This document shows positions 34,813 to 43,188 of a stretch of DNA of 48,520 nucleotides, piece after piece. Positions within the stretch are counted from its first letter, which is position 1. Each line of letters opens with the position of its first letter. Under the pieces are notes generated by a model. It was given only the letters and a program-made list of their open reading frames with translations, was not told where the DNA came from and did no database searches. The translations under genes were made by a program, and so were the position numbers. Source of the stretch: CAYFIW01 sp964500645 (GTDB taxonomy: Bacteria; Chloroflexota; Dehalococcoidia; Lucifugimonadales; UBA826); the NCBI GenBank assembly GCA_964500645.1, contig CAZCOH010000010.1, positions 1-48,520 of the forward strand. Reading direction: 5' to 3'.

Positions 34813-35292
34813 TTACGAACCCAAGATTTGTACTATCACTTCTCTATAGCCTACTTGTTCTGCTTTCTCCCCATCCAATTCCACCATAAACACCCTCTGC
34901 CATTCTCCCAAAGTCATCTTTCCTTTTACTAATGGAACAGTCTCACTGGCCCCAAGGACAAGATGCTGGCAGTGAGAATGTCCATTTGGGCATTCATCTT
35001 CATGCATATGAACGGTTCTGACATCAAAATCGTTATGCCGATACTTTGCCTCACTGGGAGCAATTTTTTCAAGCAAGTTCTTAAAATCCTCTAGCAATAG
35101 AGGTTCGTTTTCTTGAATCACCACTGCCGCAGTCGTATGTTTTGAGAACACAACAACCATACCTTGAGTAACACCGGAAGATTGTATACAGCCTTCAACA
35201 TCCTCCGTTATATCAATAAATTCAGGCGAAGTTGACGACTCTACATTCAGGGTATAAGTACAAGTTTTCATTACTAATTCTGAGACTTTCAT
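34813..35292 (-). CDS. yjbQ: YjbQ (UPF0047) family protein
   Basis: A 159-residue member of the widespread YjbQ/UPF0047 family, some of whose members have weak thiamine-phosphate synthase activity; the true role is unknown. The family core is clear: SKHTTAAVVIQENEP, the histidine-rich NGHSHCQHLVLGASE, and GKMTLGEWQRVFMVELDG. The start is ATG at 35292, with GAGAGG 10 bases upstream; an in-frame ATG at 35271 lacks a ribosome site. It is 65 bases from the nucleoside hydrolase and could share its transcript. Confidence 0.92.
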   Translation of the reverse strand: MKVSELVMKTCTYTLNVESSTSPEFIDITEDVEGCIQSSGVTQGMVVVFSKHTTAAVVIQENEPLLLEDFKNLLEKIAPSEAKYRHNDFDVRTVHMHEDECPNGHSHCQHLVLGASETVPLVKGKMTLGEWQRVFMVELDGEKAEQVGYREVIVQILGS

Positions 35293-35348
35293 CTACACAC
35301 AACCTCTCAAAGTCAGGAAATCACCAGCTATCCTATAAAATTACTACC

Positions 35349-35362
35349 CCCTTAATTAAGGG
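35349..35362. repeat. Perfect 14-base palindrome upstream of yjbQ
   Basis: CCCTTAATTAAGGG is perfectly self-complementary and lies about 57 bases before the yjbQ start, near where a -35 region would be on the minus strand. It has no loop and no T-run, so it is not a terminator. A dimeric repressor site is possible. I cannot name a regulator. Confidence 0.4.
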
Positions 35363-35453
35363 TGAACCAGCTAGAAAATCTTCCCGCCGTACCATTTTAA
35401 ACCTTTTGTATCAACCATTCATCCCAACAAAATAATCGAACCTCTATTTTAAG

Positions 35454-36194
35454 CTATATAGAGGCGACTGCAGATATAATTTGGTTGAGATCACACACAG
35501 CCTTTTTACGCCTTCTAGCTCTCTTTAACGAACCAAAAATATTGGACGGCATAATGTAATTCTTGTAAGTTGGATTAACTAATCCTCCTAAACTACGCCG
35601 GTCAAAAACAGATAACTCTTCGTCGGCAGTCACAACAACAAAACGGACTATCGCAAATGGCACATTTGAGTTTAAGCAAGTCCTTGATATATTTGATGAA
35701 TCGATATCAATAACGCAGGAATCAAACTCTTCACCTATCCAATATCGCATTTTTGTTTTCGAAGGAATATTGTTTGCACATAATAAATTGCCTTCCGAAA
35801 ATGTATCCACATTTTTCAAAACTTCATCTCCGAATTTGTCGAATTGTATCGAAGAGGAAATTTCCGATATATAACTGGAATCTTTGTTCCACAAAGCCAT
35901 AGGACCTTCTAAAGCAGTAATCTTGCTACAAAACACAGAATCACCCGGAGCTATCTCCTGATTTAAAGACATCGCATAGCCAACCGATATCAAAAAATCT
36001 GGAGAATAATTATTTATCAACCAATCCGCCGACTCACCTGACTTACGGCCTAACCCTCCAACGACAATCACCATATCCTCCACAGAATCAGACAAAAAAG
36101 ACTTATTCTCACCATGGGTTTCCGCAATAGTAAATCCATTTAATTTCATATACGACCTAGTAATAGATCCGTCTGTTACCAATAATCCCTTCAA
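35454..36194 (-). CDS. Nucleoside-phosphorylase-like protein (PNP/UDP family)
   Basis: A 246-residue protein resembling the phosphorylase/nucleosidase superfamily that includes MTA/SAH nucleosidase, futalosine hydrolase and the hopanoid-linked HpnG. Visible marks are VVGGLGRKSG (44-53), FLISVGYAMSLNQEIAPGDSVF (91-112), and DIDSSNISRTCLNSNVPFAIVRF (163-185), which corresponds to the ribose-binding MES region in a changed form. The weak MES match makes the reaction uncertain. Start TTG at 36194 with GGGG (36202-36205) 7 bases upstream. It lies 95 bases after the polyprenyl synthase gene on the same strand, which recalls terpenoid-linked phosphorylases, but no squalene cyclase is present. Confidence 0.65.
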   Translation of the reverse strand: MKGLLVTDGSITRSYMKLNGFTIAETHGENKSFLSDSVEDMVIVVGGLGRKSGESADWLINNYSPDFLISVGYAMSLNQEIAPGDSVFCSKITALEGPMALWNKDSSYISEISSSIQFDKFGDEVLKNVDTFSEGNLLCANNIPSKTKMRYWIGEEFDSCVIDIDSSNISRTCLNSNVPFAIVRFVVVTADEELSVFDRRSLGGLVNPTYKNYIMPSNIFGSLKRARRRKKAVCDLNQIISAVASI

Positions 36195-36289
36195 ATAATC
36201 ACCCCTAACAATACCCCCTGATGTTTATCATGTGGCCTTTTTTGGTAACACATTGACATATAGATTGAACCTTGTAGCAAAGATCCTAA

Positions 36290-37330
36290 CTAAAATCTCC
36301 TCTGAGCTAAAAAGTAAACCAGCTCTGAAAACCTATCCCTTTGGATAGAATCGAGAGGCGTAGACGCTACAGCATCTAACGCCCTGTCACGATATTCGCA
36401 GGCTAAGTCCTGTGAATATGTGTAAGTTCTAGTTTCATCCATTATTGTCAAAACAGTCTCCACCTCCAAATCCTCGATGTGATCCTTCGCAAAAATATCC
36501 AGTAATATTTTATTGGATGCTCCCGTGGATTCCGTAATAGCATGTAAGATCGGAAGAGACTTTTTTTTTCGTCTAATATCAGCTCCTACGGGTTTTCCTG
36601 TAAGTTCTGAATCCCCCCAAATCCCCAAAATGTCATCACGTATTTGAAAGGTGTATCCAAGGGCTTGCCCAGACTCTCTGAAACTCGATACATCCTGTTT
36701 ATTCATTCCCCCCAACAACGATCCCATAGTTAATGAACAACGTATCAAAGCTCCTGTCTTCCTAGAAATCATCTTCATATATTCATCAAGCATTATGTAT
36801 GGTTTGCTTTCAAAATGAATGTCCATGTACTGACCTTCTATCATCTCCAAGCAGGCTTCCGTCAACATAGACATACTTTCCAATAATTTATAGTTATCAA
36901 AATGATTTTGATCAAGTATTGCCATGTCAGCGATCACTCTCAACACATCCCCAGCAATTAGGGCCTTAGGTTTACCCCATACTGCCCATAGTGTCGGCCT
37001 ATGATGTCGAGTCTCATCCAAGTCTTGGATTTCATCATGAATAAGGGAGAAATTGTGAATAAGCTCAATTGATGCGGCAGCATTCAACACGCTTTCTGGT
37101 GATCGGCCAGCACATTCACAAGCAAACATGCAAAGAGAAGGCCGCAAAGACTTCCCCATTTCACCTTCTATTGGATTCCCCTTGGTATCACCCCAACCCA
37201 AGCAGTAGCGTAACATGTCGTACACGAATAGGTTCCTATCAGTAACATCTCCTTTTATAGCATCACTAATATCTTTCCTGTATTTTTCCAAGATTAAAGG
37301 CACGGAACTATATGCCATATCGTTACCCAT
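36290..37330 (-). CDS. Polyprenyl diphosphate synthase (farnesyl/geranylgeranyl type)
   Basis: A 346-residue trans-prenyltransferase that chains isopentenyl units onto an allylic diphosphate for quinones or lipids. The first aspartate motif reads DEIQD (about 99-103) instead of the usual DDxxD; the second is the normal DDILG (about 232-236). GKSLRPSL near residue 60 and GADIRRKKKSLP near 250 are family marks. Two ATG codons lie side by side (37333 and 37330); the latter is 5 bases from GGAG (37336-37339). Product chain length cannot be read from sequence. It is divergent from the nuo operon, whose quinone it may help to make. Confidence 0.88.
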   Translation of the reverse strand: MGNDMAYSSVPLILEKYRKDISDAIKGDVTDRNLFVYDMLRYCLGWGDTKGNPIEGEMGKSLRPSLCMFACECAGRSPESVLNAAASIELIHNFSLIHDEIQDLDETRHHRPTLWAVWGKPKALIAGDVLRVIADMAILDQNHFDNYKLLESMSMLTEACLEMIEGQYMDIHFESKPYIMLDEYMKMISRKTGALIRCSLTMGSLLGGMNKQDVSSFRESGQALGYTFQIRDDILGIWGDSELTGKPVGADIRRKKKSLPILHAITESTGASNKILLDIFAKDHIEDLEVETVLTIMDETRTYTYSQDLACEYRDRALDAVASTPLDSIQRDRFSELVYFLAQRRF

Positions 37331-37532
37331 CATATCTCCAAAAAACTCCTAATAGCTTTATGAAAGTCTTCCAACAATGCCTACAATCGCATCTTCAATA
37401 GCTCTACTTAAACTAAAACAAATAGCACTGTTATACCAAGATAATAGTCTACGGTTCCCTAACCAGTACAAAAAACAAAAACATATCCATAGTCCAAAAG
37501 TTTTTTTCTATATATCTGACCTAATTTTTCTC

Positions 37533-37562
37533 TTGCTAGTCACGTACAATTTATGCTATATT
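37533..37562 (+). promoter_or_regulatory. Extended -10 promoter of the nuo operon
   Basis: TGCTATATT contains an extended -10 (TG, one base, then TATATT at 37557-37562, 5 of 6 matches). A weak -35 TTGCTA (37533-37538) lies 18 bases upstream. Transcription would start near 37569, about 67 bases before the ATG at 37636. The gap 37334-37581 holds no other feature that I can see. Confidence 0.5.
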
Positions 37563-37635
37563 TTTGCACTAGATTTCAGGTGTGTATAGATGGTTGAAAT
37601 TTATCCTGAAATACTCGCTAGTTGCGACGGGAAGG

Positions 37636-38031
37636 ATGCTCGACGAATACTTCAGACAGTACGGTGTAATTGCTATCTTTGCGGCGCTCGCGGTAGCGGT
37701 TCCTACAAGCATGTTAATAATATCTTGGCTTTTGTCTGTTCTTAAGGTCAGACCTAACAACCCTTCGGCCGTAAAAAACAGCATCTATGAATGTGGATTT
37801 GAAACGATTACAGAACGCTGGAATAACTTTAATTTCAGATACTACAGCATAGCTCTTCTTTTCGTGATATTCGATGTTGAAGTCGTCTTCCTTTTTCCAT
37901 GGGCTGCTAGCTTCGGAATTATGTCGCAAGAATTTGGAGTTTTTGTTTTGGTTGAGATGATAGTCTTTGTTGGAATCCTTTTGCTAGGCTGGTTGTATGC
38001 TTGGCGGAAAGGGTCTTTAGAATGGAGTTAA
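37636..38031 (+). CDS. nuoA: NADH-quinone oxidoreductase subunit A
   Basis: A 131-residue, three-helix membrane subunit of complex I. YECGFETI (about 55-62) is the conserved loop that links to the quinone site, and DVEVVFLFPWA near residue 94 is the family mark in the second helix. The start is not settled: ATG 37636 gives the usual short N-terminus (MLDEYFRQYG), while GTG 37582 adds 18 residues. Both have poor ribosome sites. First gene of the nuo operon; nuoB follows one base later. Confidence 0.93.
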   Translation: MLDEYFRQYGVIAIFAALAVAVPTSMLIISWLLSVLKVRPNNPSAVKNSIYECGFETITERWNNFNFRYYSIALLFVIFDVEVVFLFPWAASFGIMSQEFGVFVLVEMIVFVGILLLGWLYAWRKGSLEWS

Positions 38032-38032
38032 C

Positions 38033-38662
38033 ATGACCTCTGAATTAATCAACCCTGAACCTGCTGATCTGGTCGTGCCTTTGCACGAGACTACTTGGAA
38101 CCTAGATCATGCTGAAGGGAACTATATAAATCATCTAAAAGAAACTCATACTGAAGCACTTGCGGAACCCTTAGTTGACATCCCAGATGATCTGCAACGC
38201 AATATCGCCGTTACGTCAGTTGACGCTTTGATCGGATGGGGTAGAAAGTCTGCCGTATGGCCTCTTACATTTGGACTAGCCTGTTGTGCCTTTGAGATGA
38301 TTGCCAGCGCAATGTCTCGGTTTGATATATCAAGATTTGGAATGGAAGTATTTAGGCCTTCACCACGTCAAGCAGACCTGATTATCATAGCGGGTACTGT
38401 AACGTGGAAGATGGCACCAGCGATTGAAAGAGTTTATGAACAAATGGCGGAGCCCCGCTGGGTCATATCTATGGGAGTCTGCGCAACAAGCGGTGGTCCA
38501 TATTATGGGTCATATAGCGTTGTACCTGGAGTTAACCATATTATCCCAGTAGATGTATATGTGCCGGGATGTCCACCAAGACCAGACGCCCTTTTATATG
38601 GGATCATGCAACTACACGAAAAAATCAAACGCTACTCCATCAAGGAAAGTAAGCGCCCTTGA
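38033..38662 (+). CDS. nuoB: NADH-quinone oxidoreductase subunit B
   Basis: A 209-residue peripheral-arm subunit that holds cluster N2, the last Fe-S centre before quinone. The four ligands are Cys84, Cys85, Cys150 and Cys180 (GLACCAFEM, GVCATSGG, VPGCPPRP). It has an N-terminal extension of about 60 residues beyond the core, longer than in many NuoB proteins, with no clear motif. Its TGA stop overlaps the TTG start of nuoC by 4 bases. Confidence 0.97.
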   Translation: MTSELINPEPADLVVPLHETTWNLDHAEGNYINHLKETHTEALAEPLVDIPDDLQRNIAVTSVDALIGWGRKSAVWPLTFGLACCAFEMIASAMSRFDISRFGMEVFRPSPRQADLIIIAGTVTWKMAPAIERVYEQMAEPRWVISMGVCATSGGPYYGSYSVVPGVNHIIPVDVYVPGCPPRPDALLYGIMQLHEKIKRYSIKESKRP

Positions 38663-39102
38663 CAAAATTTATAAGCGGCCAAGAAATGGCCAAAAACATA
38701 GAATCATCAGTACCCGGATCAGTAACAGAAAGTACTGCGGAATGTGTTTGGGTTAAATCCGACATGATCCGTGAAGTATGTCACTCATTGAAAGATGTTT
38801 CAGGAATGGATTTTTCATATCTGACTTCGATATCTGCCGTAGATTACATAGACAAATTCGAGATTGTTTACCACTTGCTGTCTATGAGAAACAATTACGC
38901 AGGGATAGTCAAATCCATTTGCATCGGACGCGAACAGCCTTCAATACCCTCTGTAATTGAAGTGTGGAAAGGTGCGGATCTCCAAGAACGGGAAATCTGG
39001 GACTTAATGGGCATCGATTTCCAAGGTCATCCAAATCTCAAAAGAATCCTGCTTTGGGAAGGATTCGATGGCCATCCACTTAGAAAAGATTATCTAGGCT
39101 AA
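38659..39102 (+). CDS. nuoC: NADH-quinone oxidoreductase subunit C
   Basis: A 147-residue peripheral subunit. The family signature is in the C-terminal part: EREIWDLMGIDFQGHPNLKR followed by GHPLRKDYLG. Residues 40-110 form the usual alpha/beta core. The TTG start overlaps the nuoB stop (TTGA), which indicates translational coupling; an in-frame ATG about 27 bases further on (38686) is an alternative. It is separate from nuoD, not fused as in E. coli. Confidence 0.93.
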   Translation: MTKFISGQEMAKNIESSVPGSVTESTAECVWVKSDMIREVCHSLKDVSGMDFSYLTSISAVDYIDKFEIVYHLLSMRNNYAGIVKSICIGREQPSIPSVIEVWKGADLQEREIWDLMGIDFQGHPNLKRILLWEGFDGHPLRKDYLG

Positions 39103-39104
39103 CG

Positions 39105-40211
39105 ATGAATAGAATTAGAACAGAACCTGTAACAATAAATCTGGGACCTCAACATCCAAGTACACATGGTGTATTCCGATTACGGGTATCTTTTGATGGT
39201 GAAGAAATAATAGATGTCGAGCCCGTTTTTGGATATTTACACAGAGGGACAGAAAAACTTGCAGAGAGTAGAAACTATGTTCAAATAGTTACTTTGACTG
39301 ACAGAATGGATTACGTAGCAAGTATGTCTAATAACTTAGCTTACGTTAGAACAGTAGAGGCGCTTTCAGACATTACAGTTCCCGAAAGAGCCCAATACAT
39401 TCGAGTAATCAGTGCGGAGCTCCAAAGAATAGCTAGCCATTTAATGGCAACAGGATTTTTATTAAACGATCTTGGAGCCCTAGCTACCCCTTTAACCTAC
39501 TGTTTCCGGGAAAGGGAAAGGATACTGGACCTTTTTGAAATGCTATGCGGTGCCAGAATAACTCTAAGTTACATGAGGCCCGGTGGTGTTTTTCAAGATG
39601 CTCCTGAAGAATTCTGGTATTCCTTGAATTCTCTAATGTCAGACATGCCACACTATCTTGATGAATTGGAATCGATGATAACTTCTAATGAAATCGTTTT
39701 AGCACGTACAAGAGGGGTTGGACTGCTGACAGATAGCCAAGCAATTGATTTCTCTGTGTCCGGTCCAAATTTACGAGCTTCTGGGGTGCAATGGGATTTA
39801 AGAAAAGCAGACCCTTACGAAATTTATGACAGGATTAAATTTGACATACCTATCGGGGTTGATGGAGACACATTCGACAGGTATTACGTACGTATATTAG
39901 AAATGCGAGAGAGTCTCAAAATAATTGCTCAATGCATTGAGCAGATTGAGGAAGGACCCATAAGATCCGAGACACCGTACTTTATTCGACCTCCAGTAGG
40001 GGAAGCATATAGAGCAGTTGAAGGACCAAAAGGAGAATTAGGGTTCTATATGATCAGTGACGGAAGCATCGCACCATACAGATGTAAAGTTAGGGCACCA
40101 TCATTTCTTAATCTAACCCCTTTGAGAGATATGTTAAAAGGGTGGAAGATGGGAGACCTGATCATAATACTAGGATCAATAGATATTGTCTTAGGAGAGG
40201 TAGACCGATAA
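39105..40211 (+). CDS. nuoD: NADH-quinone oxidoreductase subunit D
   Basis: A 368-residue subunit that forms the quinone-binding cavity with NuoB. GPQHPSTHG (14-22) contains His17 and His21 near the quinone head group. YLHRGTEKLAE (about 45-55) and the C-terminal GSIDIVLGEVDR are as in all NuoD proteins. ATG start 2 bases after nuoC. The length is at the short end of the family (usually 370-410), but no block is missing. Confidence 0.97.
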   Translation: MNRIRTEPVTINLGPQHPSTHGVFRLRVSFDGEEIIDVEPVFGYLHRGTEKLAESRNYVQIVTLTDRMDYVASMSNNLAYVRTVEALSDITVPERAQYIRVISAELQRIASHLMATGFLLNDLGALATPLTYCFRERERILDLFEMLCGARITLSYMRPGGVFQDAPEEFWYSLNSLMSDMPHYLDELESMITSNEIVLARTRGVGLLTDSQAIDFSVSGPNLRASGVQWDLRKADPYEIYDRIKFDIPIGVDGDTFDRYYVRILEMRESLKIIAQCIEQIEEGPIRSETPYFIRPPVGEAYRAVEGPKGELGFYMISDGSIAPYRCKVRAPSFLNLTPLRDMLKGWKMGDLIIILGSIDIVLGEVDR

Positions 40212-40213
40212 TT

Positions 40214-41425
40214 ATGCCTACCCTTTTAATAGACTTTTATACTTTTTATGACTTTTTTTTCCAAATGTTTGATTCCATCGGATTAGGTGAGTCAGCTGCA
40301 TGGATGTCCTACCTTACAGCTGGAATTCTAATTTCCTTTACAGTCATTAACATAATGATACTGTCCACCGCGCTTTACACATGGTTTGAGAGAAGAGTTC
40401 TAGGAAGATTCCATGTCAGAAGAGGGCCTAACAGGCATGGTCCCTTCGGACTGTTGCAGCCGATTGCGGACGTGCTAAAACTCATAATGAAAGAAGATAC
40501 TCTTCCGGACAAAGCGGACAAACCTGTTATGACCCTAGCCCCTATAGCACTGCTTGCTCCAACTCTTCTGATAATGACGGTTATACCTCTCTCAGAAAAC
40601 TCATTTCTTGGAAGCTTGAACATTGGGATACTTTTTATAGTTGGAGTTACCTCTGTAAACTCAATTGCTATTTTTATGGCCGGATGGGGATCTAGAAATA
40701 AGTATGCAGTATTAGGTTCTATGCGAGGTGCTGCCATGCTAATCAGTTATGAAATACCAATGGCATTAGGTATAACAAGTGTGTTATTACTGTCAGGTTC
40801 ATTGGCTATGACAGATATCATGATGAGCCAAGACATTTGGTTTATCGTAGTCATGCCAATGGGTTTCTTCGTTTTTATGGCAGCGGCTACAGCTGAGATG
40901 AGTAGAACCCCCTTTGACCAGATAGAAGCCGAATCAGAGCTTGGAGCTGGCTACAACACGGAATTCAGTGGTATAAAGTTTGCTATCCTGTTTTTAGCTG
41001 AATTTATGGCTCCAATAATTACTGCTGCCGTCGTTACTACATTGTTTCTTGGTGGGACAAAAGGATTTGATCCCGTTCCAGGGCAAGCATGGTTTGTCTT
41101 TAAAATGTTTGTCGTCATATTCGTTCTACTATGGTTCAGGGCAACGTGGCCTAGACTTCGTGTAGACCAAATAATGGGATTCGCATGGAAACCACTGTTT
41201 GGCCTAGGAATTTTCAATATTTTTCTAATCGCTTTAGAAAGCACAATTTTAAGTTCTAGCGACAACGACATCAGCTCAACGGATATGTTGTTGATGGGTG
41301 CCATCAATTGGATCATCACTATAGTAGTTTTGCTTATACTAGTTAACATGTTTGGTAACAAGAAACTTGAAAGACCTGATCCAGTGCCTTCCCCACTGGC
41401 AAATATGGGAACGGAGGCTGATTGA
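40214..41425 (+). CDS. nuoH: NADH-quinone oxidoreductase subunit H
   Basis: A 403-residue membrane subunit with about eight helices that joins the two arms of complex I. RRGPNRHGPFGLLQPIADVLKL (about 73-94) and the acidic loop EAESELGAGY (238-247) near the quinone channel are diagnostic. I use ATG 40214, two bases after the nuoD stop; a longer reading from 40142 would overlap nuoD by 70 bases. A later ATG at 40265 is also possible. It ends 1 base before nuoI. Confidence 0.95.
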   Translation: MPTLLIDFYTFYDFFFQMFDSIGLGESAAWMSYLTAGILISFTVINIMILSTALYTWFERRVLGRFHVRRGPNRHGPFGLLQPIADVLKLIMKEDTLPDKADKPVMTLAPIALLAPTLLIMTVIPLSENSFLGSLNIGILFIVGVTSVNSIAIFMAGWGSRNKYAVLGSMRGAAMLISYEIPMALGITSVLLLSGSLAMTDIMMSQDIWFIVVMPMGFFVFMAAATAEMSRTPFDQIEAESELGAGYNTEFSGIKFAILFLAEFMAPIITAAVVTTLFLGGTKGFDPVPGQAWFVFKMFVVIFVLLWFRATWPRLRVDQIMGFAWKPLFGLGIFNIFLIALESTILSSSDNDISSTDMLLMGAINWIITIVVLLILVNMFGNKKLERPDPVPSPLANMGTEAD

Positions 41426-41426
41426 T

Positions 41427-42098
41427 ATGTACGGACTAGGAATAATCAAAGGGCTTGGTGTCACAATGAAAAACCTTGCCTCACCAGGACGACAATTTAA
41501 CCTTCACCAGTACCCGGACAAGAAAGCCAGCCCTTCTGATTTGGCAAAATTGGACGGCAGGAACACCTTAGCGTTCATGTTTTCCAAACCAATAAAAACT
41601 CTAAAGTCACTAGCCGGGCTAGAAACAATAGAGCAAAAGCTCCCCCAAGATGCCAGGTTTAGAGGTGAGGAATTCGCATGGTACGACAATAGATGTACAG
41701 GATGCGCTAGTTGTGCAAAATATTGCCCACTGGGAATCATAAAAATAGTTACGGACACCAGCGGAGTAAATCTACAAGAGGGACAAAGCTACGACATTGA
41801 AGTTTTTGACATAGACATTGGAAGATGTATGTTTTGTGGGTTATGTGTAGAAGCATGTCCCTACGATGCACTCCACATGGGTAGCGGGTTTGAAGAAGGT
41901 ACATATTCAAGAAGTAACCTAGTCATAGATGTAGAACGCCTAAAGAAAGCTGAGAAAAAACCAAGTACGTGGTTTAGGCCCCAACTCACTGATAGAGGTC
42001 ATAATCCCATGGATGGTATGGAGGCGGATTGGGATGAAGTTGGAAGACATGAAAAGCCAAGCCTAGAAGATCAACAGAATAAATGGGCTAAAAGATGA
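41427..42098 (+). CDS. nuoI: NADH-quinone oxidoreductase subunit I, with insertion
   Basis: A 223-residue ferredoxin-like subunit with two [4Fe-4S] sites (N6a, N6b): Cys90, 93, 96, 100 and Cys134, 137, 140, 144. The start ATG 41427 has GGAGG (41413-41417) 9 bases upstream. Between QYPDKK (28-33) and RFRG (77-80) there are about 45 residues, where Thermus Nqo9 has about 10. The inserted part includes GRNTLAFMFSKPIKTLKSL. Its role is unknown. Overlaps nuoJ by 4 bases. Confidence 0.95.
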   Translation: MYGLGIIKGLGVTMKNLASPGRQFNLHQYPDKKASPSDLAKLDGRNTLAFMFSKPIKTLKSLAGLETIEQKLPQDARFRGEEFAWYDNRCTGCASCAKYCPLGIIKIVTDTSGVNLQEGQSYDIEVFDIDIGRCMFCGLCVEACPYDALHMGSGFEEGTYSRSNLVIDVERLKKAEKKPSTWFRPQLTDRGHNPMDGMEADWDEVGRHEKPSLEDQQNKWAKR

Positions 42099-42643
42099 AC
42101 TTAGGAACCGGCACAGAAGAAGCAATAATAGTCGAAATAGTATTTTGGGTTATTGCTTTATGCACAATAATATCCGCAATTGCAGTGGTACAGGTAAGAG
42201 ATCTCTTCAGGGCATCTCTTTTTCTAATAGTGACATTTCTGGGCATAGCTGGCATGTTTATTCTTTTGAGAGCAGAGTTCCTGGCTGGCGTACAACTAAT
42301 GATCTATGTCGGCGCCATATCTGTATTAATAATATTCGCCATTTTAATGACAAGGGATATTGATGACGGGAATCCATCACACGGCTTCCGGCTACCTGTT
42401 GCGATAGTATCCCTTGTTTTTATGGGTATAGCGATTTATGCCGTGAGTCAAACGGAATGGCCTTTACTTGCATCGCAGTCACTAAGTCCAGACCAAATCA
42501 GTCAAAGTAAAGCAGTGTTTGAAAACACCATACCTGATACAGCCCAGATGCTTTTGAGAGATTATGTGTTGGCATTTGAGGCAGTATCTGTCCTATTACT
42601 CGCATCAGTACTAGGTGCCCTAGCATTAGTGAGGGAAAAGTAA
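42095..42643 (+). CDS. nuoJ: NADH-quinone oxidoreductase subunit J
   Basis: A 182-residue membrane subunit with five hydrophobic helices. The third helix region VQLMIYVGAISVLIIFAILM (about 66-85) carries the pi-bulge segment typical of NuoJ, and the last helix is AFEAVSVLLLASVLGALALV. ATG overlaps the nuoI stop (ATGA). It works in proton transfer with NuoK and is 3 bases from that gene. Confidence 0.95.
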   Translation: MNLGTGTEEAIIVEIVFWVIALCTIISAIAVVQVRDLFRASLFLIVTFLGIAGMFILLRAEFLAGVQLMIYVGAISVLIIFAILMTRDIDDGNPSHGFRLPVAIVSLVFMGIAIYAVSQTEWPLLASQSLSPDQISQSKAVFENTIPDTAQMLLRDYVLAFEAVSVLLLASVLGALALVREK

Positions 42644-42646
42644 GCT

Positions 42647-42988
42647 ATGACTCTTGAGCGTTTTTTAATAATTGGAGCCATACTCTTTTCTATAGGTATT
42701 TATGGAGCATTATCTAAAAAAAGTGCGATCGCGGTCTTAATGTCATTAGAGATAATGTTCAACGGAATTAGTCTAAGTGCAGTAGCTCTATCCAGATACA
42801 CTGTGCCATATGCATTATCATCCGGAGTCGATTCCGCATCTAAATTTCTTCTTACAGGGCACATATTTACAATATTCATTGTCACTATTGCAGCGGCCGA
42901 AGTGGCTCTAGGTCTAGCCATAATCATTGCGATATACCGTTCGAGAAGAAATATACTCGTGACCGAGGCCACGGAAATGAGGAAATAG
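42647..42988 (+). CDS. nuoK: NADH-quinone oxidoreductase subunit K
   Basis: A 113-residue, three-helix membrane subunit. The two membrane glutamates needed for proton movement are Glu35 (LEIMFNG) and Glu85 (AAAEVALGL). They correspond to Glu36 and Glu72 of E. coli, so the loop between the second and third helices is about 14 residues longer here. ATG start 3 bases after nuoJ. Confidence 0.95.
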   Translation: MTLERFLIIGAILFSIGIYGALSKKSAIAVLMSLEIMFNGISLSAVALSRYTVPYALSSGVDSASKFLLTGHIFTIFIVTIAAAEVALGLAIIIAIYRSRRNILVTEATEMRK

Positions 42989-42989
42989 T

Positions 42990-43184
42990 ATGTGGGTCGA
43001 ATATAAAACCGTACCTAATTTAGTCTCAGCAGAAATGTGGAAAGACACGTTTGAATCTGAAGGACTAACGACAAAGATTTTGCCTGTAGGCGACATAACA
43101 TCTTGGGGAGAGCAGACATCTTTTAAGATTTATGTGCCAAAAGGGCGAGAACACGTAGCAGACGAAATACTTAGGAAACTATAA
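42990..43184 (+). CDS. Small DUF2007-like protein inside the nuo operon
   Basis: A 64-residue soluble protein with no known function. Its layout resembles the DUF2007 family: a helix (SAEMWKDTFESEGL), a strand pair (TTKILPVGD and TSFKIYVPKG) and a final helix (EHVADEILRKL). That family is called a putative signal-transducing domain without firm evidence. ATG 42990 comes one base after the nuoK stop, with GAGGAAA just upstream, and nuoL follows 4 bases later, so it is surely cotranscribed with complex I. It could aid assembly or be a small regulator; this is inference. Confidence 0.75.
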   Translation: MWVEYKTVPNLVSAEMWKDTFESEGLTTKILPVGDITSWGEQTSFKIYVPKGREHVADEILRKL

Positions 43185-43188
43185 TTTT

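Noticed and set aside
37377..37589. Open frame of 70 codons in the gap before nuoA
   Set aside because: It runs through the predicted nuo promoter, has no ribosome site, and overlaps the upstream end of nuoA.
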